Below the pieces are notes generated by a model that was not told the origin of the DNA, ran no database searches, and saw only the letters and a list, made by a program, of their open reading frames with translations. Shown here in pieces: positions 1-11,047 of a DNA stretch of 64,000 nucleotides. A program made the position numbers and the translations under genes. Within the stretch, counting starts at the first letter, position 1. The number at the start of each line of letters is the position of its first letter. The DNA is from Cognatilysobacter tabacisoli. GTDB taxonomy: Bacteria; Pseudomonadota; Gammaproteobacteria; Xanthomonadales; Xanthomonadaceae. The DNA lies in NCBI RefSeq assembly GCF_003586305.1, contig NZ_QXJI01000001.1, positions 1,302,001 through 1,366,000 of the forward strand, read 5' to 3'.

Positions 1-560
1 CGGGCGGCGGCTTCGTCCGCGAGACCCTGCTGGCGCGGCTGGTGCGCCGCACCGGCAACGCCGGCCTGGCGCCATTGCACCGGCTCGACCGGCTGACCGC
101 CGGGCTGGTGCTGTTTTCGACCGATCCAGCCACGCGCGCGGCCTACCAGGCGCTGTTCCGCGAGCGCCGGATCGACAAGCGCTACGAGGCCATCGCAGCG
201 CCGCGGCCGGGGATGGCGTTCCCGCAGCAGCGCCACACCCGGATCGAACGCGGCGAACCGTTCTTCCGCATGCGCGAGGTCGACGGCGCGCCGAACGCGC
301 TGACCCAGATCCACGTGATCGAACGCGGCGACGCGGCGTGGCGCTATGCGCTCGAGCCCGTGACCGGGCGCAAGCACCAGCTGCGCGTGCACATGGCGGC
401 GCTGGGCGCGCCGGTCGCGAACGACCCGCTGTACCCCGCGCTGCGCGAGCCGGCCCTGGACGACCTCGCCCGCCCGCTGAAGCTGCTGGCGCAGTCGCTG
501 GCGTTCGCCGATCCGCTCGACGGTCGCGCGCGTCGCTTCGAGACCTCGCTGTCGCTGTAG
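1..560 (+). CDS. RluA-family pseudouridine synthase, 3' part (5' truncated by window edge)
   Basis: The frame is open from base 3 and there is no convincing start inside the window, so about 185 C-terminal residues are visible. The RluA signature HRLDRLTAGLVLFS lies near base 78, with the catalytic Asp codon at 87-89. Downstream GRKHQLRVHM is the second conserved family block. The family converts uridine to pseudouridine in rRNA or tRNA. The visible opening GGGFVRETLL resembles the COG0564 branch that lacks an S4 domain, but without the N-terminus the subgroup and target RNA cannot be fixed. It ends just before a hairpin terminator and is convergent with the DUF4870 gene. Confidence 0.85.
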   Translation, partial: GGGFVRETLLARLVRRTGNAGLAPLHRLDRLTAGLVLFSTDPATRAAYQALFRERRIDKRYEAIAAPRPGMAFPQQRHTRIERGEPFFRMREVDGAPNALTQIHVIERGDAAWRYALEPVTGRKHQLRVHMAALGAPVANDPLYPALREPALDDLARPLKLLAQSLAFADPLDGRARRFETSLSL

Positions 561-610
561 CCGTTCCTCGCGGGCCCCGGGCAGCAGCAGACGAAACACG
601 AAAAACGAAA

Positions 611-631
611 ACGCCGGCGCGAGGCCGGCGT
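611..631 (-). terminator. Hairpin terminator between convergent genes
   Basis: An 8-bp perfect stem (611-618 with 624-631) has a 5-base loop. On the minus strand it is followed by a T-rich run (complement of the A-rich bases 595-610), so it best serves the DUF4870 gene. It may also stop the plus-strand pseudouridine synthase transcript. Confidence 0.6.
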
Positions 632-655
632 CTTCGGGTCATACCGCCGCGTGGG

Positions 656-1105
656 TCAGGAGACCAGCCGCAGCGTCAGCGGGTAGCGGTACGTCTCGCC
701 GTTGTAGGCCTTGAACGCGGCGATGACGCTGCACACCAGCCACAGCACCGCGATCGCCAGCGCGGCCATCGCCAGCAGCAGGCCGGCCGGCCCGGTGAGG
801 ATGATGCCGATGCCGAGCGTCAGCACCGTCGCGCCGAGCAGCAGCAGCGCGATCAGGGCGGCCGCGCAGGCGTAGATGAACATCGACAGGTTGAAGTTCA
901 GCGCTTCCTTGGCGTGCTCGGCGGCGAACGACGAGCGGTCGCGCTGGTAGATGTAGATCGCCAGCGCCGCCAGCGCACCGGCCAGGCCGGCCATCCAGCT
1001 CGTCAGCAGCGCCATGCCCAGCGCGGCGGCGTGCGCACCGGCGGCCCACAGGCGCTCGTTCTCCTGCGGCAGGGCGGTGGTCGGAGTGGTCATACCCTCG
1101 TTCAT
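656..1105 (-). CDS. DUF4870 domain-containing membrane protein
   Basis: A 149-residue protein with three hydrophobic segments (about residues 24-50, 75-98 and 103-130). It carries the family features EHAKEALNFNLSMFIY and a closing AFKAYNGETYRYPLTLRLV. DUF4870/Tic20-like proteins are small inner-membrane proteins of unknown function. The ATG at 1105 was chosen because GGAGGAG lies 6-7 bases upstream; the next in-frame ATG at 1093 lacks such a site. It is a single gene, not in an operon with pmbA, which lies upstream on the same strand after about 107 bp. Confidence 0.88.
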   Translation of the reverse strand: MNEGMTTPTTALPQENERLWAAGAHAAALGMALLTSWMAGLAGALAALAIYIYQRDRSSFAAEHAKEALNFNLSMFIYACAAALIALLLLGATVLTLGIGIILTGPAGLLLAMAALAIAVLWLVCSVIAAFKAYNGETYRYPLTLRLVS

Positions 1106-1212
1106 CGTCGGCTCCTCCCGGAAACGATCCGGAACACGGTTCAGGATGGGGCCTGCCCGCGCGCATGCAAGCCAACTTCCGACACCCCTCGCCGGGCGGC
1201 GGCGCGACGCTC

Positions 1213-2568
1213 CTACTCGCCGGCCACCGTCATCCGCCCGACCAGGATCGAGCCGGTGCGCACGTGCGAGCGCGGGTCGACGTCGGCGCCGACCGCCTCG
1301 ATCGCGCGGAACATCGACTTGAGGTTGCCGGCGACGGTGATGTTGTCGACCGGGTACTGGATCGCGCCGTCCTCGACCCAGAACCCGCCCGCGCCGCGCG
1401 AGTAGTCGCCGGTAATCGCGTTGACGCCCTGGCCCATCAGCTCGGTGACCAGCAGGCCGCGGCCCATGCCGGCGAGCACCTCGTCGAACGCACCGGCATT
1501 CGCGCGCACCTGCAGGTTGTGCACGCCGCCGGCGTTGCCGGTGGTCGGCAGGCCGAGCTTGCGCGCCGAGTACGTGCCGAGCACGTAGCGCTGCAGCACG
1601 CCGCCGTCGACCAGTGCCGACTCGCGCGTGGCCACGCCGTCGGCGTCGAACGCGCTCGAGCGCAGGCCGCGGCGCAGGAACGGCAGCTCGTCGATGCCGA
1701 ACCAGTCGGGAAACAGCTGGGTGCCGGCCGCATCGACGAGGAAGCTGGCGCGCCGGTACAGCGCGCCGCCCGAGACCGCACCGATCAGGTGCCCGACCAG
1801 CGAACGCGCCATCTCGGCGGCGAACAGCACCGGGTACTCGCCGGTCGCCACGCTGCGCGGCTGCAGCCGCGCGACCGTGCGCTCGGCGGCCTTGCGACCG
1901 ACGGAGGCTGGCGACTCGAGGTCGTCGCCGGCCAGGCCGATCGTGTACCAGCCGTCGCGCTGCATGTCGTCGCCGCGCCCGGCGATCAGCGCGCAGCCGA
2001 GGCTGTGCTGCGTGCTGCGTTCACGTCCGACGAAGCCGTGCGAGTTCGCGTACACGCCGAGGCTCTCGCCGCTGCCGACCGACGCGCCGTCGGAGTTCTC
2101 GATGCGCGGGTCGCGCTCGCGACCGGCGGCCTCGGCAGCCAATGCCAGGTCGATCGCGCGGTCGGCGTCGATCGGCCACGGGTGCCAGCCGTCGAACTCG
2201 CGCAGGTCGCTCGCCATCAGCGCCGCATCGGCCAGACCGGCCGCATCGTCGTGCTCGGTGTGGCGGGCGATCGCGCAGGCCTGCTCGACCGTCGCATCGA
2301 GGCTCTCCTCGCGCAGGTCGGCGGTGCTGGCGCTGCCCTTGCGCTGGCCGAAGTAGACGGTCACGGCGATGCCGCGGTCGCGGGTCGACTCGACCGTCTC
2401 GACCTCGCCCATTCGCACGCTGACGTTCAGTCCGGTTTCCTCCGAGCACGAGACCTCGGCCTGGCTGGCGCCGCGCGCGCGGCAGCGCGCCAGCAGCTGC
2501 TGGGACAGCTCCGCGAGCCGGTCCAGCCGCGCCTGGCTGTCGTCGTGTGCAGGGGCGATCTCGTTCAA
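1213..2568 (-). CDS. pmbA: Metalloprotease PmbA/TldE (TldD-TldE complex subunit)
   Basis: PmbA (TldE) forms a heterodimeric zinc protease with TldD that degrades unfolded peptides and, in some species, matures peptide antibiotics or degrades CcdA. The protein has the family's N-terminal [18 protein letters not shown] block and C-terminal [10 protein letters not shown] block. It lacks the HExxxH zinc motif, as expected for the TldE subunit. I prefer the TTG at 2568 (451 aa, normal family length) because AAGG lies 8 bases upstream. The longer ATG at 2628 would add 20 unconserved-looking residues and run into the divergent darP promoter region. tldD lies 0.8 kb away, on the other side of darP. 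Confidence 0.9.
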   Translation of the reverse strand: MNEIAPAHDDSQARLDRLAELSQQLLARCRARGASQAEVSCSEETGLNVSVRMGEVETVESTRDRGIAVTVYFGQRKGSASTADLREESLDATVEQACAIARHTEHDDAAGLADAALMASDLREFDGWHPWPIDADRAIDLALAAEAAGRERDPRIENSDGASVGSGESLGVYANSHGFVGRERSTQHSLGCALIAGRGDDMQRDGWYTIGLAGDDLESPASVGRKAAERTVARLQPRSVATGEYPVLFAAEMARSLVGHLIGAVSGGALYRRASFLVDAAGTQLFPDWFGIDELPFLRRGLRSSAFDADGVATRESALVDGGVLQRYVLGTYSARKLGLPTTGNAGGVHNLQVRANAGAFDEVLAGMGRGLLVTELMGQGVNAITGDYSRGAGGFWVEDGAIQYPVDNITVAGNLKSMFRAIEAVGADVDPRSHVRTGSILVGRMTVAGE

Positions 2569-2687
2569 TGGCTTATCCTTTCGGCATTCGTTCCGCGGGC
2601 TGCGCCCGCCGAACCGGTGGTTGGACATCCGCTGCAGGGCCCGGCACCGCCGGCCGCCGCGCGGATCGCAGGACGGGAAGCAACGAC

Positions 2688-3266
2688 ATGCGTGGCATCG
2701 ACGAAGACACCGGCGAGTACCTCGGCCCCAGCCGCAGCCAGAACCGGCGCGAGGCGCTCGAGGTGCTGTCGCTGGCCGAGAAGCTGGTCGCGCTGACCGA
2801 GGCGCAGCTGGCGCGGCTGCCGGTGCCCGAGGGCCTGCTGCCGCACATCCGCGAGACCAAGCGCATCACCGCGCACATCGCGCACAAGCGCCAGCTGGCC
2901 TTCCTGGCCAAGCAGATGCGGCGCGAGGACGACGAGGCGCTGGAGGCGATCCGCGACGCGCTCGACGAGGACGGCGAGGCCGCGCGGCGCGAGGTCGCGG
3001 CGATGCACCGGGTCGAGACCTGGCGCGAGCGCCTGCTGGCCGACGGCGACGCGGCGCTCGCCGAGCTGCTCGACGAGTACCCGACCGCCGATCGCCAGCA
3101 CCTGCGCCAGCTGGTCCGCAGCGCGCTCGACGAGCGCAAGCGCAACAAGCCGCCGCGCGCGTTCCGCGAGCTGTACCGCGCGCTGCGCGAGCTGCTGCTC
3201 GGCGGCGCGGCCGCGGGCCCGGGCGACGACGAACCGGCGTCCACCGACGACGGCGACGAGGCCTAG
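2688..3266 (+). CDS. darP: Ribosome biogenesis factor DarP/YjgA (DUF615)
   Basis: A 192-residue, highly charged, mostly helical protein starting [18 protein letters not shown]. It matches the DUF615/YjgA family that associates with the 50S subunit and helps late ribosome maturation. The family's KSQ/KR-rich start followed by the LVAL and [11 protein letters not shown] blocks is evident. The ATG at 2688 is preceded by GGGAAG. The last 20 residues are acidic low-complexity ([14 protein letters not shown]), an extension beyond the conserved helices. It is divergent from pmbA, an arrangement common in proteobacteria. There is no membrane segment or signal peptide. Confidence 0.9.
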   Translation: MRGIDEDTGEYLGPSRSQNRREALEVLSLAEKLVALTEAQLARLPVPEGLLPHIRETKRITAHIAHKRQLAFLAKQMRREDDEALEAIRDALDEDGEAARREVAAMHRVETWRERLLADGDAALAELLDEYPTADRQHLRQLVRSALDERKRNKPPRAFRELYRALRELLLGGAAAGPGDDEPASTDDGDEA

Positions 3267-3412
3267 TCGCGACGGCGGCGGGGCGAAGCGCGGCCCGCGC
3301 GGGGTGCGCGACCGCGTCGGGCGGGCGCCAGCCACGCGCGGCCGATGCGGCAGCGCCGCCCGCGACCGCGGTTGCTCACCGATCAACACGCGCCGATCCC
3401 GGATTCCGGCCG

Positions 3413-4885
3413 TCAGGCCTGCGTGCCGCCGACGGTGATCCCGTCGATCAGCAGCGACGGCTGGCCGACGCCGACCGGCACGCTCTGCCCGTCCTTGCCG
3501 CACACGCCGACGCCTTCGTCGAGCGCCAGATCGTGGCCGATCATCTTCACCCGCTGCATCGTCTCCGGGCCGTTGCCGATCAGCGTCGCGCCCTTGACCG
3601 GCGCGGTGATGCGGCCGTCCTCGATCAGGTAGGCCTCGGTGGCCGAGAACACGTACTTGCCGCTGGTGATGTCGACCTGGCCGCCGCCGAAGTTGACCGC
3701 GTACAGGCCCTTCTTGACCGAGCGGATCATTTCCTCGGGGTCATGCGTGCCGGCGAGCATGTAGGTGTTGGTCATGCGCGGCATCGTCAGGTGCGCGAAC
3801 GATTCGCGGCGGCCGTTGCCGGTCGCTGCCATGCCCATCAGCCGCGCGTTGAGCGTGTCCTGCATGTAGCCGACCAGCACGCCGTCCTCGATCAGCGTCG
3901 TGCACGACGTCGGCGTGCCTTCGTCATCGACGTTCAGCGAGCCGCGGCGGCCCGGCAGCGTGCCGTCGTCGACGATCGTGACGCCCGGCGACGCCACGCG
4001 CTGGCCCATGCGGCCGGCGTACGTCGACGTACCCTTGCGGTTGAAATCGCCCTCCAGGCCGTGGCCGACCGCCTCGTGCAGCAGCACGCCGGGCCAGCCG
4101 CTGCCGAGCACCACCGGCATCACGCCGGCCGGCGCGTCGACCGCGTCCAGGTTCACCAGCGCCTGGCGCAGCGCTTCGCGCGCCAGCGCCTCGGGCTTGC
4201 CGTTGCCGAGCAGCTCGACGTACGAGTAGCGACCGCCGCCGCCGGCGTAGCCGCTTTCGCGGCGGCCGCCCTGCTCGACGATCACCTGCACGTTGATCCG
4301 CACCAGCGGGCGCACGTCGGCGGCCACGACGCCGTCGCTTCGCGCGACCAGCACCGTGTCGACGCCGCCGCTGAGGCTGACGACGACCTGCTTGACCCGC
4401 GGGTCGGCCGCGCGCACGAGCTTGTCGATGCGCCGCAGCGCTTCGACCTTGTCTTCGTTGGCCATGGAATCGATCGGGTCGTCGCCGGCGTACAGCTGGC
4501 GCGGCGCGGCCATCGCGCCATCGCGTCGGGCGACGGCGTGCCCGGCCGCCGCGGCCTGCTCCGGCGACGAGGCGCCCTTGGAAATCGCGCGCGCCGAGCG
4601 GGCCGCGGTCAGCAGCGCCTCCGAATTGATCTCGTCCGAGTACGCGAACCCGGTCTTCTCGCCGCTGATCGCGCGCACGCCCACGCCCTGCTCGATCGAG
4701 TGCGCGCCGTCCTTGACGATGCCGTCCTCGACCGTCCAGCTCTCGCGGCGCGCGTGCTGGAAATACAGGTCGCCGAAGTCGACGCCGGGGCCGAGCAGCG
4801 TGCCGAACGTGCGTTCCAGTCCGGGCGTGTCGAGGCCGGCGGGCAGCAGCAGTCGGGATTCGGCGAGCTGGAAGGGCAGCGTCAT
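3413..4885 (-). CDS. tldD: Metalloprotease TldD
   Basis: The catalytic zinc subunit of the TldD/TldE protease. The signature [11 protein letters not shown] begins at about residue 270, with H270, E271 and H275 as the expected catalytic and zinc residues. The C-terminal [20 protein letters not shown] and [11 protein letters not shown] blocks are typical of TldD. With the ATG at 4885 the length is 490 aa, close to the E. coli protein. An upstream in-frame start at 4951 would add residues outside the family. It lies downstream of yhdP on the same strand, the same order as rng-yhdP-tldD in E. coli, with a 109-bp gap. Confidence 0.94.
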   Translation of the reverse strand: MTLPFQLAESRLLLPAGLDTPGLERTFGTLLGPGVDFGDLYFQHARRESWTVEDGIVKDGAHSIEQGVGVRAISGEKTGFAYSDEINSEALLTAARSARAISKGASSPEQAAAAGHAVARRDGAMAAPRQLYAGDDPIDSMANEDKVEALRRIDKLVRAADPRVKQVVVSLSGGVDTVLVARSDGVVAADVRPLVRINVQVIVEQGGRRESGYAGGGGRYSYVELLGNGKPEALAREALRQALVNLDAVDAPAGVMPVVLGSGWPGVLLHEAVGHGLEGDFNRKGTSTYAGRMGQRVASPGVTIVDDGTLPGRRGSLNVDDEGTPTSCTTLIEDGVLVGYMQDTLNARLMGMAATGNGRRESFAHLTMPRMTNTYMLAGTHDPEEMIRSVKKGLYAVNFGGGQVDITSGKYVFSATEAYLIEDGRITAPVKGATLIGNGPETMQRVKMIGHDLALDEGVGVCGKDGQSVPVGVGQPSLLIDGITVGGTQA

Positions 4886-4994
4886 GGGCGGGCACGGTTC
4901 GCGGGGGTGACCCAGTCTAGATGCGGGCGCGGGCCCCTGCTTCAACCGCATGCGCCACGGTGCGGCGCGTTCCAGGGCGCTGACGCGGCGCCGT

Positions 4995-7900
4995 TCAGCC
5001 GGCCGGGACGTCGTCGCCGGCCGCCGACAGGCGCCCCTGCTCGCGGCTGATCACCTCGACCTTCGGCTCCTTCCACGGTCCGGTGACGCGGTAGGTCTTC
5101 GAGGTCATCTGGCCAAGCGGCTTCTGCAGCACCGCGTTGGCGGCTGCGCCGATCGCCGCGCCGACCGGACCGCCGGCCAGCGCCCCGGCGACGGTCAGCA
5201 GGCCGCCGGGCTTGGGCTTGACCTCGATGGTCTGGTCGAAGCTCTCGGTGCGCAGGTTCGCGCTGCCGCGGATGTCGATCGTCGCCGAGGCGCCGTCGAT
5301 GACGAGGTCCTCGCTACGCGCGAGGCCGTCGGCGACGCGCACGCTCCCGCCCATGCGGTTGAACGCAAAGCCCTTGGCGAAGAAGTCGCGGAAATCGAGC
5401 GTCAGCCGGCGCGGCAACTCGGCGACGCTGAGCAGGCCGAGCACGCGCCCGGCGCCGGGCTCGATCTCGACCAGCCGGCCGTCGCGCGCGTCCAGCGTGA
5501 CGCGCCCGTCGAGCGCCGCCAGCCGGAACGCCTGCGGGCTGCCGGCCCAGCCGGCGTCGAACGTCAGGTTGCCCTTGCCGCCGGCCACGCGCCCGCCCAT
5601 GCCGAAGCCGTCGAGCAGCGCGCCGAAGTTGTCGCTGTCCACGCGCGCCAGCAGCCGCGTGCGCGCCGCCGCGCCGCGGCCGGTCCAGTCGCCTTCGACG
5701 TCGATCCGCTGCGCCGGCGTGCGCGTCTGCACCTGCTCGATGCGCAGGCCGTTGGCGGTCGGCCGGGTGCGCACCCGCGCGCTGCCTAGCCGGGCCGCGC
5801 CGATGCGCAGGTCGTCGATGTCGAAGCTCAGCGGCGGGATGCGTGCCGGGTCGGTGTCGTCGCCCGCGTTCGCGATGGCCGCCACGGCCTGGCCCGGCGC
5901 GCGCGGCAGCGGCTGCCAGTGCACGCGCTCGAAGCGTCCGGCGACGGTCGCCGCCTCGCCGGCCGACAGCAGCACCGCACCTTCGAGCGCCTCGCCCTCG
6001 GTACGCACCGCGGTCGCGCCGCGCGCGGCCGGCACGACTTCGACCCGCGTGTCGGGAAATGCACCGCCGAACAGCAGCAGCCGGCGCGCGGTCACGTCGA
6101 TGCGCTGCAGCGGCACGCCGCCGCCGTCGCCACCGCCGCGCGCCAGCGCGATCCAGTCGATCGCGTCGAGCGCGTCGGCGCGTCCGGTCGCGACCAGCCC
6201 GCTGACCGGCGGCGCCTCGTCGACCCGGTCGCTGCCGAGCGCGATGCGCACCCCGGTGCGCGATGCGCCCCCGGCGCCGCTCGACGTGCGCGCGCGCAGC
6301 GCCATGCGCTCGCCGAGCGTCACGCGCACGTCGCCGCTGCCGAGCGGCAACGGCGTGTCGATGCTGGCCGCCAGCGCCGCGCCGGCGGGCTTGTCGAGCG
6401 GCGCCGGCAGTGTCAGCGCGGTGCCGACGAGACTGGAGCGCAGCTGCAGCCGCGCCGGCGGCGTGCGGCCGGCGACGGATTTCGGAATCGTCACCCCGAC
6501 GGTCCAGTTCGATCGGCCGTCGAGGTACGGCCGCAGCCAGCCGAGATCCGGCGCGCGCTCGACCAGCTGCGCGGCAGTCAGGCTCGCGTCGAGACCGGCC
6601 TCGAACACGTGGGCGCGATCGAGCACGTACTCGTCGCCGGCACGCAGCGACAGCCGCCCGGGCTGCCCGTCGTGGCGCACCGACAGGTCGCGCGCGCGCA
6701 GGCCGCTGCGCGAGTACTCCGCGCGGCCGGTCACCTGGTCGAACGCCAGCTTCCAGCGCGCGTCGGACGCGGTCGCGCGGGTGAGGTCCACTGCGCCGCC
6801 GAGGGTGAACGCACGCGCATCGCGCAGCGGCATGTCGAGGCGGAAGTCCGCGCGCGCCGGTCCGGCCACGCTGAGGTTCGACAGCGTCTCGCCGTGCATC
6901 TGCTGCAGCGGGCTGTTGCGCAGCAGCGCCAGCAGCTGGCGCGCGTCGGTGGTGCCCTCGGCGTCCACGGTCAGGTGGCCGCCGCGGTAGTGGTCGATTC
7001 CGCCGCGCATCCGACGGATGCCGATGCCGGCGATCGTGCCGGTGCCCTCGACGGTGAAGCCGTCGGCGAAGAAGTGGGCGTCGAGCGCGACGTCGTCGGC
7101 CGCCGGCCAGCCCTCGTGGTACTTCAGCGTCGCGTCGGCGATGCGCGCGGTCGCGTCGAAGCGTCCGGCCTCCACGAACGGCCAGTCGTCGAGGTCGCCC
7201 GACACGATCGCGCGGCCGTCCTGCACGCGCCCACCGACCAGCGCCATGTCGAGCCAGCGCACCGCCGCGGGCGGCATCAGCTCGCGCATCCAGAAGCCCT
7301 TCGCCGCGACGACGGCGCTGTCGTCGACCGCGACGGCCAGGTCGATCCAAGGCCGCGTACCGTCGCCCTGCCAGCGCAGGCCGCCGCGCGCGTGGCCGCC
7401 GTAGTCGTTGCCGCCGATGTGCAGGCCCGGCGTCTCGATCCGCCAGCCGGCGCCGTCGCGCCAACCGGCGACGTCGCCGCGCAGCCGCACCGTGTGCGCC
7501 GTGCCGAAGCCGCGCGGCCAGTCGAATCGCACCGGGGCGTCCGGGTCCAGCCGCAGGTGGAAACCGTCGGCGTCGCCCGACAGCACGCCCGACAGCCCGC
7601 TCAGGCCGGGCGCGCGATTCACCGGCTGGAAACCCAGCGCGACGATGCGCGCGTCGGCCTGCAGCGTGCCGCCGCGGCGACCGGCGACCGCCACGTCCTC
7701 GAGCGCGCCCTGCGGGCGGGCGAGCAGCAGCCACCGCCGCAGCGCCGGCGCGAGCCGGTCGCTCAGCGCCAGCGTCGCCAGCAGCGGCGCCGCGTCGATG
7801 CGCTCGGCCAGCAGCGCCTGCTGCGCGCCGCCGGCGATGACCAGGCCGTCGAGGCGCTGCTCGCGGGCGCGAGTGCCAACCCGCAGCGTCGGCGCGTCGA

Positions 7901-8825
7901 CGCGCCAGCCGTCGGCGGTCACGTGCCACCGCGCGAGCGCCTGCACCTTGGCGAAGCGCTGCCGCGGCGGCGGCGCGGTCGACACCAGCGGCCGCCCGCG
8001 CAGCGCGACGTCGGACAGCGCCGCGTCGACGGTGACGCCGGCGACGCGGTGGTCGCGCAGTTCGGCCCACGCCTGCGCGCGGCCGCGGCCGCCGTCGACG
8101 TGCACGCCGAACGCGTGCAGCACCGGCGCCCATGGCGCGAGGTCGCCCTTCAGCGCGCCTGCGTAGGCGCGGCCGTCGCCGCGGGTGCGGTCGAAATCGA
8201 GCGCGCCGTCGACCGGGGCGGCGCCTTCGCGCGGCCACGCGCGCACGCCGGCGCGGATGCGGTTGCCGTCCACGCGCAGCCGCACGTCGATGCGCGGCAC
8301 GCGGGCGTCGATGCCCAGCGACGGCGCATCGACCGCGAGCCGCGCACCGATCACCTGCAGCTCGCCGAGGCGCTCGAGCGCGGCGAACGGATCGCCGCCG
8401 GGCTGCTCCTGGCCCGGCAGGCCGCGCACGCGCCAGCGCCCGTCGTCCTCGCGCAGCAGGGTCAGGTCGAGGCCGCGCAGGCGGAGCTCGGAGAACGGCC
8501 GTCCCGGCAGGACGCCGCCGTACACCGACACCAGCATCTCGGTGTCGCCGACGGTGAACGCCTGCGCACCTTCGCCGACGCGCAGGCGATCGAGCTTCAG
8601 CAGCGGACCGCGCCGGGTCCATTCGGTTTCGACGCGGTCGAACGCGACCGGTCGCCCGGCGCGCTCGCTGAGCCATGCGGCGATGCGCTCGGGGTTGCGT
8701 TCGGCCAGCGGCAGCACCTGGCTGGCGACGCCGAGCAGCAGCGCGACCAGCACCAGCGCGATCGCGACGGTGTAGCCGGCCCCGCGTCGGGCCAGCCGCA
8801 GGCGGCGGCGCAGCGGCGTCGGCAT
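4995..8825 (-). CDS. yhdP: YhdP family protein (AsmA-like lipid transport protein)
   Basis: A 1276-residue protein with one N-terminal transmembrane segment (about residues 17-37), then [20 protein letters not shown], typical of the start of DUF3971/YhdP. The rest is a long periplasmic beta-rich region with repeated short strands, ending in an AsmA-like C-terminal domain. YhdP is one of the AsmA-like bridges that move phospholipid from inner to outer membrane. Its length is normal for the family. It starts 21 bp downstream of the rng stop codon, with GGGGGG just upstream of the ATG. It probably shares the maf-rng-yhdP transcript. Confidence 0.92.
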   Translation of the reverse strand: MPTPLRRRLRLARRGAGYTVAIALVLVALLLGVASQVLPLAERNPERIAAWLSERAGRPVAFDRVETEWTRRGPLLKLDRLRVGEGAQAFTVGDTEMLVSVYGGVLPGRPFSELRLRGLDLTLLREDDGRWRVRGLPGQEQPGGDPFAALERLGELQVIGARLAVDAPSLGIDARVPRIDVRLRVDGNRIRAGVRAWPREGAAPVDGALDFDRTRGDGRAYAGALKGDLAPWAPVLHAFGVHVDGGRGRAQAWAELRDHRVAGVTVDAALSDVALRGRPLVSTAPPPRQRFAKVQALARWHVTADGWRVDAPTLRVGTRAREQRLDGLVIAGGAQQALLAERIDAAPLLATLALSDRLAPALRRWLLLARPQGALEDVAVAGRRGGTLQADARIVALGFQPVNRAPGLSGLSGVLSGDADGFHLRLDPDAPVRFDWPRGFGTAHTVRLRGDVAGWRDGAGWRIETPGLHIGGNDYGGHARGGLRWQGDGTRPWIDLAVAVDDSAVVAAKGFWMRELMPPAAVRWLDMALVGGRVQDGRAIVSGDLDDWPFVEAGRFDATARIADATLKYHEGWPAADDVALDAHFFADGFTVEGTGTIAGIGIRRMRGGIDHYRGGHLTVDAEGTTDARQLLALLRNSPLQQMHGETLSNLSVAGPARADFRLDMPLRDARAFTLGGAVDLTRATASDARWKLAFDQVTGRAEYSRSGLRARDLSVRHDGQPGRLSLRAGDEYVLDRAHVFEAGLDASLTAAQLVERAPDLGWLRPYLDGRSNWTVGVTIPKSVAGRTPPARLQLRSSLVGTALTLPAPLDKPAGAALAASIDTPLPLGSGDVRVTLGERMALRARTSSGAGGASRTGVRIALGSDRVDEAPPVSGLVATGRADALDAIDWIALARGGGDGGGVPLQRIDVTARRLLLFGGAFPDTRVEVVPAARGATAVRTEGEALEGAVLLSAGEAATVAGRFERVHWQPLPRAPGQAVAAIANAGDDTDPARIPPLSFDIDDLRIGAARLGSARVRTRPTANGLRIEQVQTRTPAQRIDVEGDWTGRGAAARTRLLARVDSDNFGALLDGFGMGGRVAGGKGNLTFDAGWAGSPQAFRLAALDGRVTLDARDGRLVEIEPGAGRVLGLLSVAELPRRLTLDFRDFFAKGFAFNRMGGSVRVADGLARSEDLVIDGASATIDIRGSANLRTESFDQTIEVKPKPGGLLTVAGALAGGPVGAAIGAAANAVLQKPLGQMTSKTYRVTGPWKEPKVEVISREQGRLSAAGDDVPAG

Positions 8826-8846
8826 CAGCCCCCCGTCGCGCAGCCG

Positions 8847-10334
8847 TCAGAGCAGCACGACATCGAACTGCTCCTGCGCGTACTGCTCGTCCGACTGGAA
8901 CCGGATCGACTTGCCGAGGAACTCCTCCAGCTCGGCGACGGCGGCCGACTCCTCGTCGGTGATCCGGGCGACGACCTTCGCCGACGCGATCACCAGCAGC
9001 CGCTGCGCGTCGAACTGGCGCACCTGGCGCACGATGTCGCGGAAGATCTCGTACGTCACCGTCTCCGGCGTCTTCAGCATGCCGCGGCCGCCGCACTCGT
9101 GGCACGGCTCGCTGAGCTGGCGCTCGAGGCTCTCGGTGGTGCGCTTGCGCGTCATCTCGACCAGGCCCAGCGGCGAGAACTCGTAGACCGTGGTCTTCGC
9201 GTGGTCGCGGGCCAGCGCCTTCTCGAGCTGGCGCAGCACTTGGCGCTTGTGCTCGGCATCGGTCATGTCGATGAAGTCGATGATGATGATGCCGCCGAGG
9301 TTGCGCAGGCGCAGCTGGCGCGCCACCGATTGCGCCGCCTCGAGGTTGGTGCGGTAGACGGTTTCCTCCAGGTTGCGCTGGCCGAGGAACGAGCCGGTGT
9401 TGACGTCGATCGTCGTCATCGCCTCGGTCTGGTCGATCACGAGGTATCCGCCGGACTTCAGCGGCACCTGCTTGTCGAGCGCGCGCTGGATCTCGTCCTC
9501 GACGCTGTACAGGTCGAAGATCGGGCGCGCGCCGGCGTAGTGCTCGATCTTCTCGGCCAGCCCCGGCATGTACTGCGCGGCGAACATGCGCAGGCGCTCG
9601 CAGGTTTCGCGCGAGTCGACCTTCACCTTCTCGACGTCGCGGCGCATCAGGTCGCGCACCGCGCGCAGCGGCAGGGTCAGGTCCTCGTACACGCACTCGC
9701 CGACCCGCGACGACGCCGACCTGGACTCGATCAGCGCCCACGCGCGGTTGAGGTAGCCGATGTCCTCGCCGATCGCTTCCTCGGGCTGGCCCTCGGCATT
9801 GGTGCGCACGATGTAGCCGTGGGTCGCCCCGCTCGGCGCGAGCGCGGTGACGCTGGACTTCAGGCGCAGGCGCTCGGCCTCGTCCTCGATCCGCGCCGAC
9901 ACGCCGACCACGCGGGTGCGCGGCAGCAGCACGAGGTAGCGCGACGGGATGCTGAGCTGAGTGGTCAGGCGCGCGCCCTTCGAGCCGATCGGGTCCTTGA
10001 CCACCTGCACGATGATCTCCTGCCCTTCGCGCAGCAGCTCGGCGATCGGGCGGGTCGGCGCCGGCGGCAGCGGCGCTTCGTCGCCGGCGGCGTCGGCGAC
10101 CTGGGTCGGCTTGACGATGTCGGCCGCGTGCAGGAACGCGGCGCGGTCCAGCCCGATCTCGACGAATGCCGCCTGCATGCCCGGCATCACCCGCTGCACG
10201 CGGCCCTTGTAGATGTTGCCGACCACGCCGCGGCGCCAGCCGCGCTCGATGTGCAGCTCCTGCAGCATGCCGTTCTCGACCACGGCCACGCGGGTTTCGC
10301 GCGGCGTGACGTTGACCAGGATCTCCTCGCTCAT
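8847..10334 (-). CDS. rng: Ribonuclease G
   Basis: A 495-residue RNase E/G-family endoribonuclease that processes the 5' end of 16S rRNA and decays mRNA. An S1-like RNA-binding segment covers about residues 37-80. The metal-binding aspartates are D310 (in TIDVNTGSF) and D353 (in IIIIDFIDM), spaced as in E. coli RNase E. The zinc-link CxxC is C411/C414 (CHECGG). The long C-terminal scaffold of RNase E is absent, so this is RNase G. It begins one base after the maf stop codon, so the two are probably translationally coupled. Confidence 0.95.
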   Translation of the reverse strand: MSEEILVNVTPRETRVAVVENGMLQELHIERGWRRGVVGNIYKGRVQRVMPGMQAAFVEIGLDRAAFLHAADIVKPTQVADAAGDEAPLPPAPTRPIAELLREGQEIIVQVVKDPIGSKGARLTTQLSIPSRYLVLLPRTRVVGVSARIEDEAERLRLKSSVTALAPSGATHGYIVRTNAEGQPEEAIGEDIGYLNRAWALIESRSASSRVGECVYEDLTLPLRAVRDLMRRDVEKVKVDSRETCERLRMFAAQYMPGLAEKIEHYAGARPIFDLYSVEDEIQRALDKQVPLKSGGYLVIDQTEAMTTIDVNTGSFLGQRNLEETVYRTNLEAAQSVARQLRLRNLGGIIIIDFIDMTDAEHKRQVLRQLEKALARDHAKTTVYEFSPLGLVEMTRKRTTESLERQLSEPCHECGGRGMLKTPETVTYEIFRDIVRQVRQFDAQRLLVIASAKVVARITDEESAAVAELEEFLGKSIRFQSDEQYAQEQFDVVLL

Positions 10335-10335
10335 C

Positions 10336-10926
10336 TCAGCGCGCCTGCGCGGCCGCGGCGGGCAGCAGGCCGAACTCGCGCAGCAGCCGCGAGGTCTCGC
10401 GCAGCGGCAGGCCCATCACGCCCGAGAAGCTGCCGTCGAGCCGGGCGACGAAGGCCTCGGCCGCGCCCTGGATGGCGTAGGCGCCGGCCTTGCCGCGGTG
10501 CTCGCCGGTGGCGAGGTACGCGTCGATCTGCGCGTCGTCGAGCGGATCGAAAGTCACCTGCGAGGTCGCCACCACCTGCGCCTCGCGCGACGGCGACACC
10601 AGCGACACCGCCGAGACCACGGCGTGGGTGCGTCCGGACAGCCGCCGCAGCATCTCGCGCGCGTGCGCGTCGTCGCGCGGCTTGCCGAACACCTCGTCGT
10701 CGAGGATCACCTCGGTGTCCGATCCGAGCACGACCGCGCTCGGATTGCCAACCACGGTCAGCAGTCCGGCGCCGGCCTTCTCGCGGGCGACCCGGCGCAC
10801 GTATTCTTCCGCCGGCTCGCCGGGCTGCCGCTCTTCGGGCAGGTCGAGGTCGAGCATGCCGAACGACAGGCCGAGGCGGCCCAGCAGTTCGCGCCGGCGC
10901 GGGGATTTGGAGGCGAGATAGAGCAT
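10336..10926 (-). CDS. maf: Maf family nucleotide pyrophosphatase (YhdE-type, dTTP/UTP)
   Basis: A 196-residue Maf protein starting MLYLASKSPRRRELL, the family's nucleotide-binding SxSPRR motif. It also has GSDTEVILDDEVFGKP and the C-terminal GAYAIQGAAEAFVARLDGS block. The sequence and its position directly before rng match YhdE, which hydrolyses dTTP, UTP and modified pyrimidine nucleotides, rather than YceF. The start at 10926 gives the normal length; the frame is open much further upstream but that extension looks non-coding. It is first gene of the maf-rng-yhdP run and divergent from the SIMPL gene. Confidence 0.92.
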   Translation of the reverse strand: MLYLASKSPRRRELLGRLGLSFGMLDLDLPEERQPGEPAEEYVRRVAREKAGAGLLTVVGNPSAVVLGSDTEVILDDEVFGKPRDDAHAREMLRRLSGRTHAVVSAVSLVSPSREAQVVATSQVTFDPLDDAQIDAYLATGEHRGKAGAYAIQGAAEAFVARLDGSFSGVMGLPLRETSRLLREFGLLPAAAAQAR

Positions 10927-11047
10927 CGCCGGAAGCATAACCCGCACCGGCAGGACGCCTGCCCAACGCCCGTGCGTAACCCCGACACGGCTCACGAATC
11001 GTTCACCGGATCGGCAACACCCTGCCACCATCCCCTTGGAGTCCACG

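Noticed and set aside
338-1405. Long plus-strand frame (355 codons) over the DUF4870 and pseudouridine synthase region
   Set aside because: It is Arg/Ala/Gln-rich shadow translation antisense to DUF4870; the minus-strand frame has a family match, a good ribosome-binding site and a terminator.
2568-3413. A RiPP or microcin precursor near tldD/pmbA
   Set aside because: TldD/E can process peptide antibiotics, but the gap regions hold no precursor-like ORF or other biosynthetic gene; a housekeeping role is enough.
5314-9741. Minus-strand frame of 1475 codons in another phase over yhdP/rng
   Set aside because: Arg/Ala/Pro-rich out-of-phase shadow of yhdP and rng.
5919-10940. Plus-strand open frame of over 1600 codons antisense to yhdP, rng and maf
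   Set aside because: High GC removes stop codons from this frame. The product is His/Arg/Val/Asp-rich with no domains, while the minus strand encodes three recognised proteins.
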